Assembly: GCA_963669155.1 (NCBI GenBank)
Contig: OZ022596.1
Location: 8,390,302-8,454,301 of the forward strand
Direction: 5' to 3'
DNA length: 64,000 nt
From: Arbacia lixula
Taxonomy: Eukaryota > Echinodermata > Echinoidea > Arbacioida > Arbaciidae
Part shown: positions 39,401 to 42,400 of the stretch, piece after piece
How positions within the stretch are numbered: the stretch's first letter is position 1
How the letters are laid out: each line of letters opens with the position of its first letter
Notes under the pieces: model-generated
Databases searched by the model: none
The model's input: only the letters and a program-made list of their open reading frames with translations
Told to the model about the DNA's origin: nothing
Program-made: the position numbers and the translations under genes

Positions 39401-42400
39401 ATAGTGGGAATGCAGTGGGCCTAAAAGTCAAAATCTGAATGTTTTTGATTTTTTAAGATGATCTTTCAGTGTGCATTGAATGGATAGATGACGTTATATT
39501 CCACATATTAAGAATGTTGCTATATGATTGGTCAAGAGTTGATCACGTGATGAGGCGTAATTTTTCCTATCAGATCACCTGAGAATAAAAGTTCGTTACA
39601 CTCTAGATGATAGTACTTTTTGGTTTCGCTGATCTCTTCACTCCTCACAGTCCTAACGCGTGATCAATTTTTTGAGTATGCGCGAAATAAAAGTGCGTTA
39701 CACTCGGACTATCAGCTCCCACTAACGCGTCCAAACACGCGTCATAATGCGCGTCCTAATTAAACGCGCGTCCTAATGCGCGTCCTAATTAACGCGCATC
39801 CTAACGCGTGTTCCCCATGGCAGCGGCTTGGGGTTAGGTAGAGATGTAAAGATTACTTTTGTACGTCAAATTGTCATTTTTGGTATAGATAGTTGGTTTC
39901 AGATGTGGAATATAAATCAAATAATCAACTTTTGGTTTCAGGCAATGAGATGAACTATTACTTCCTCGGCGATCTGAATGTATACGCTATCTTTCCTCAG
40001 CTGCGCTTCGGAAAGATAGCTACATCTAGATCGCCTCGGAAGTGATAGTTCATCCCATCACCTTCACCAACATTGATTATTTGTTTACTATTTATATCAT
40101 TTTCTCTCTATTCTGCAGATCCTCTTGTGATCTCCCTAAGTGTCATCGCTGCAGTGATAGTTGTTTTTGCCGCCATAGCCGCAACATTATTCTACCTCAA
40201 GTACAGTAGTCGGTATGTCACAAACTCTGTCATTTTATATCAACATTAGAGCTTTCCTTTGCGTAGTAAGAGTGTATTAAGCTTAACATGACAAATGTCC
40301 ACAAATGTGGACATACGTTGTAGAATCTTTCCAGAACCAATGTTTCGTTTTGTGCGCATCTTGAATACCTATTGACATATTGCAATTTTTGTTTGTAAGG
40401 TACGATGTCAGAACAAAGTATAAACAATAGGTTATATTATTGTATTACAAATGTGAGTTTCTTTGATAATTTTCTGGAGTATTCCTTAACTCTTTGCCCG
40501 CGACGCACACTATCTCCCCTGCGCCACATTAATTTCAAGGTGCCACACTCAGAGCGGTTTTGCATGCACTGTCTTATTCAACTTCCAATAACTTTTTATT
40601 GGTTTGTCGTGATGAAAAAAATGTGTAGCTAAGTCTAAGAAAAACGTATACTCATGCCAATGGTATCATTTTTTTTCATGTATAATATCATAGATTCTGA
40701 GAATTATAACTTTACATTCTGTCTCCAAATTATTGTTTTGGAGGCTATTTTATACCTCTTATATTCAATATTTCCTAATAAGGGTTATTCTCTAACTTAG
40801 TTCATAGAAAAGATGTGTTCTTAAGCTTTCATTACATACCAAACCCATGTCTTTATGGGAATAATGAGCCAAGCAATTTAGGATTTAAATGGGGCATTCA
40901 AAAAGAGTAAGCTAACAATGAACTAAACTTCTCTATTGAAATTGACCCTGGGTACTTCTTAATAGACTTCCTGTCCTGGGAGACTTCCTGCCTATTGATA
41001 CTTTAATCCCCTTACTGTTATATACGATGCAATACAAGCGTCGCTTTTGTATGTGATTGCGCACAATACAATTAAATGCGTTGCGTATGCATTGTGCGAG
41101 AAATGTGACTTGAGTCGAACTTGGCAGCCCGCTGTATGTGCCGCGAGTCGAACGAAGCGGGCAAAGAGTTAATGCTAATATATTTCACAACACTGCAATT
41201 TCATAATTGATGAACCTAGAAAGATTTTACCCTAACTCTAGCCAAATTGTCAATACTGAAATACTGATAATTCAGAATAAATCAGATAGTTCAATATGTG
41301 TTACCATGTAATATTCCTTAATGCGAATATATTTCACAACACTGCAATTTCATAATTGATGAAACTCGAAAGATTTTACCCTAACTCTAGCCAAATTGTC
41401 CATAATGAAATACCGATGATTCAGAATAAATCAAATAGTTCAATATGTGTTACCATGTAATATTCCTTAATGCGAATATATTTCACAACACTGCAATTTC
41501 ATAATTGATGAAACTCGAAAGATTTTACCCTAACTCTAGCCAAATTGTCCATACTGAAATACCGATAATTCAAAATAAATCAGATATTTCAATATGTGTT
41601 ACCATGCCGTCATTTGTTATCCATCAGCTAGAAATGGCTTGGTGGTTAAGTTACTACCCAGGAAGCAGAAGATGGAGGTTCAGATCCCTCAGGCTCTAAC
41701 AAAACATTCTATCTCGTTCCTCATTCATTTACAGAATGGAGCGCATGATCTTTAATACTAGATGTATACTTCACAATTTTTGTTTTTTGAAAAAAATTCA
41801 CTCAGAAAGCCCTTTCACTAAATGTTAAAAGTCATGTTTGTTTGTTTTTTTCTGTGCAGAAATAAATTTGAATTGCAGAATCTGAGTAGACACATGGAGA
41901 ACCCTGCATATGATCCTGATAAACCTGTGGAGGTAAGATATAGATTTTACATTCTCTAAACAGCACATTACAAGATACAAAATTATATTTTGAAATGATT
42001 AACCCCTTATGCAGCAGATTAAATGCGGCTCTATGGGATTTATGTGTATTAGAAGTGCAAAAAGACTTAATAACCAAGTATTTCAATGTGAGAATGATGA
42101 GTTAGACACTCATCTAAAACAATAACCCCCCACCCTCTTAGCAATTTTTTGTGTTTTTCTCAACAAATATTTGACAAGTTTTGATCATTCAAGAGGTAAT
42201 GGATATGACATTTTCTTACCAAAAAAACGGAATGGTATCTGTCTGCCAATTGATGGCATTGTTGGTGTGAAATCATGCATTTTATAACAAAAAGCTGTGA
42301 AAACGAGTCTTGTTTGATGCTTAGCTCTTTTACTTGCCATGTTTGAATTTGATAAGTACTACTCACAGATCCCACAGAGCACACAAGGTGTGAAAGTGAA

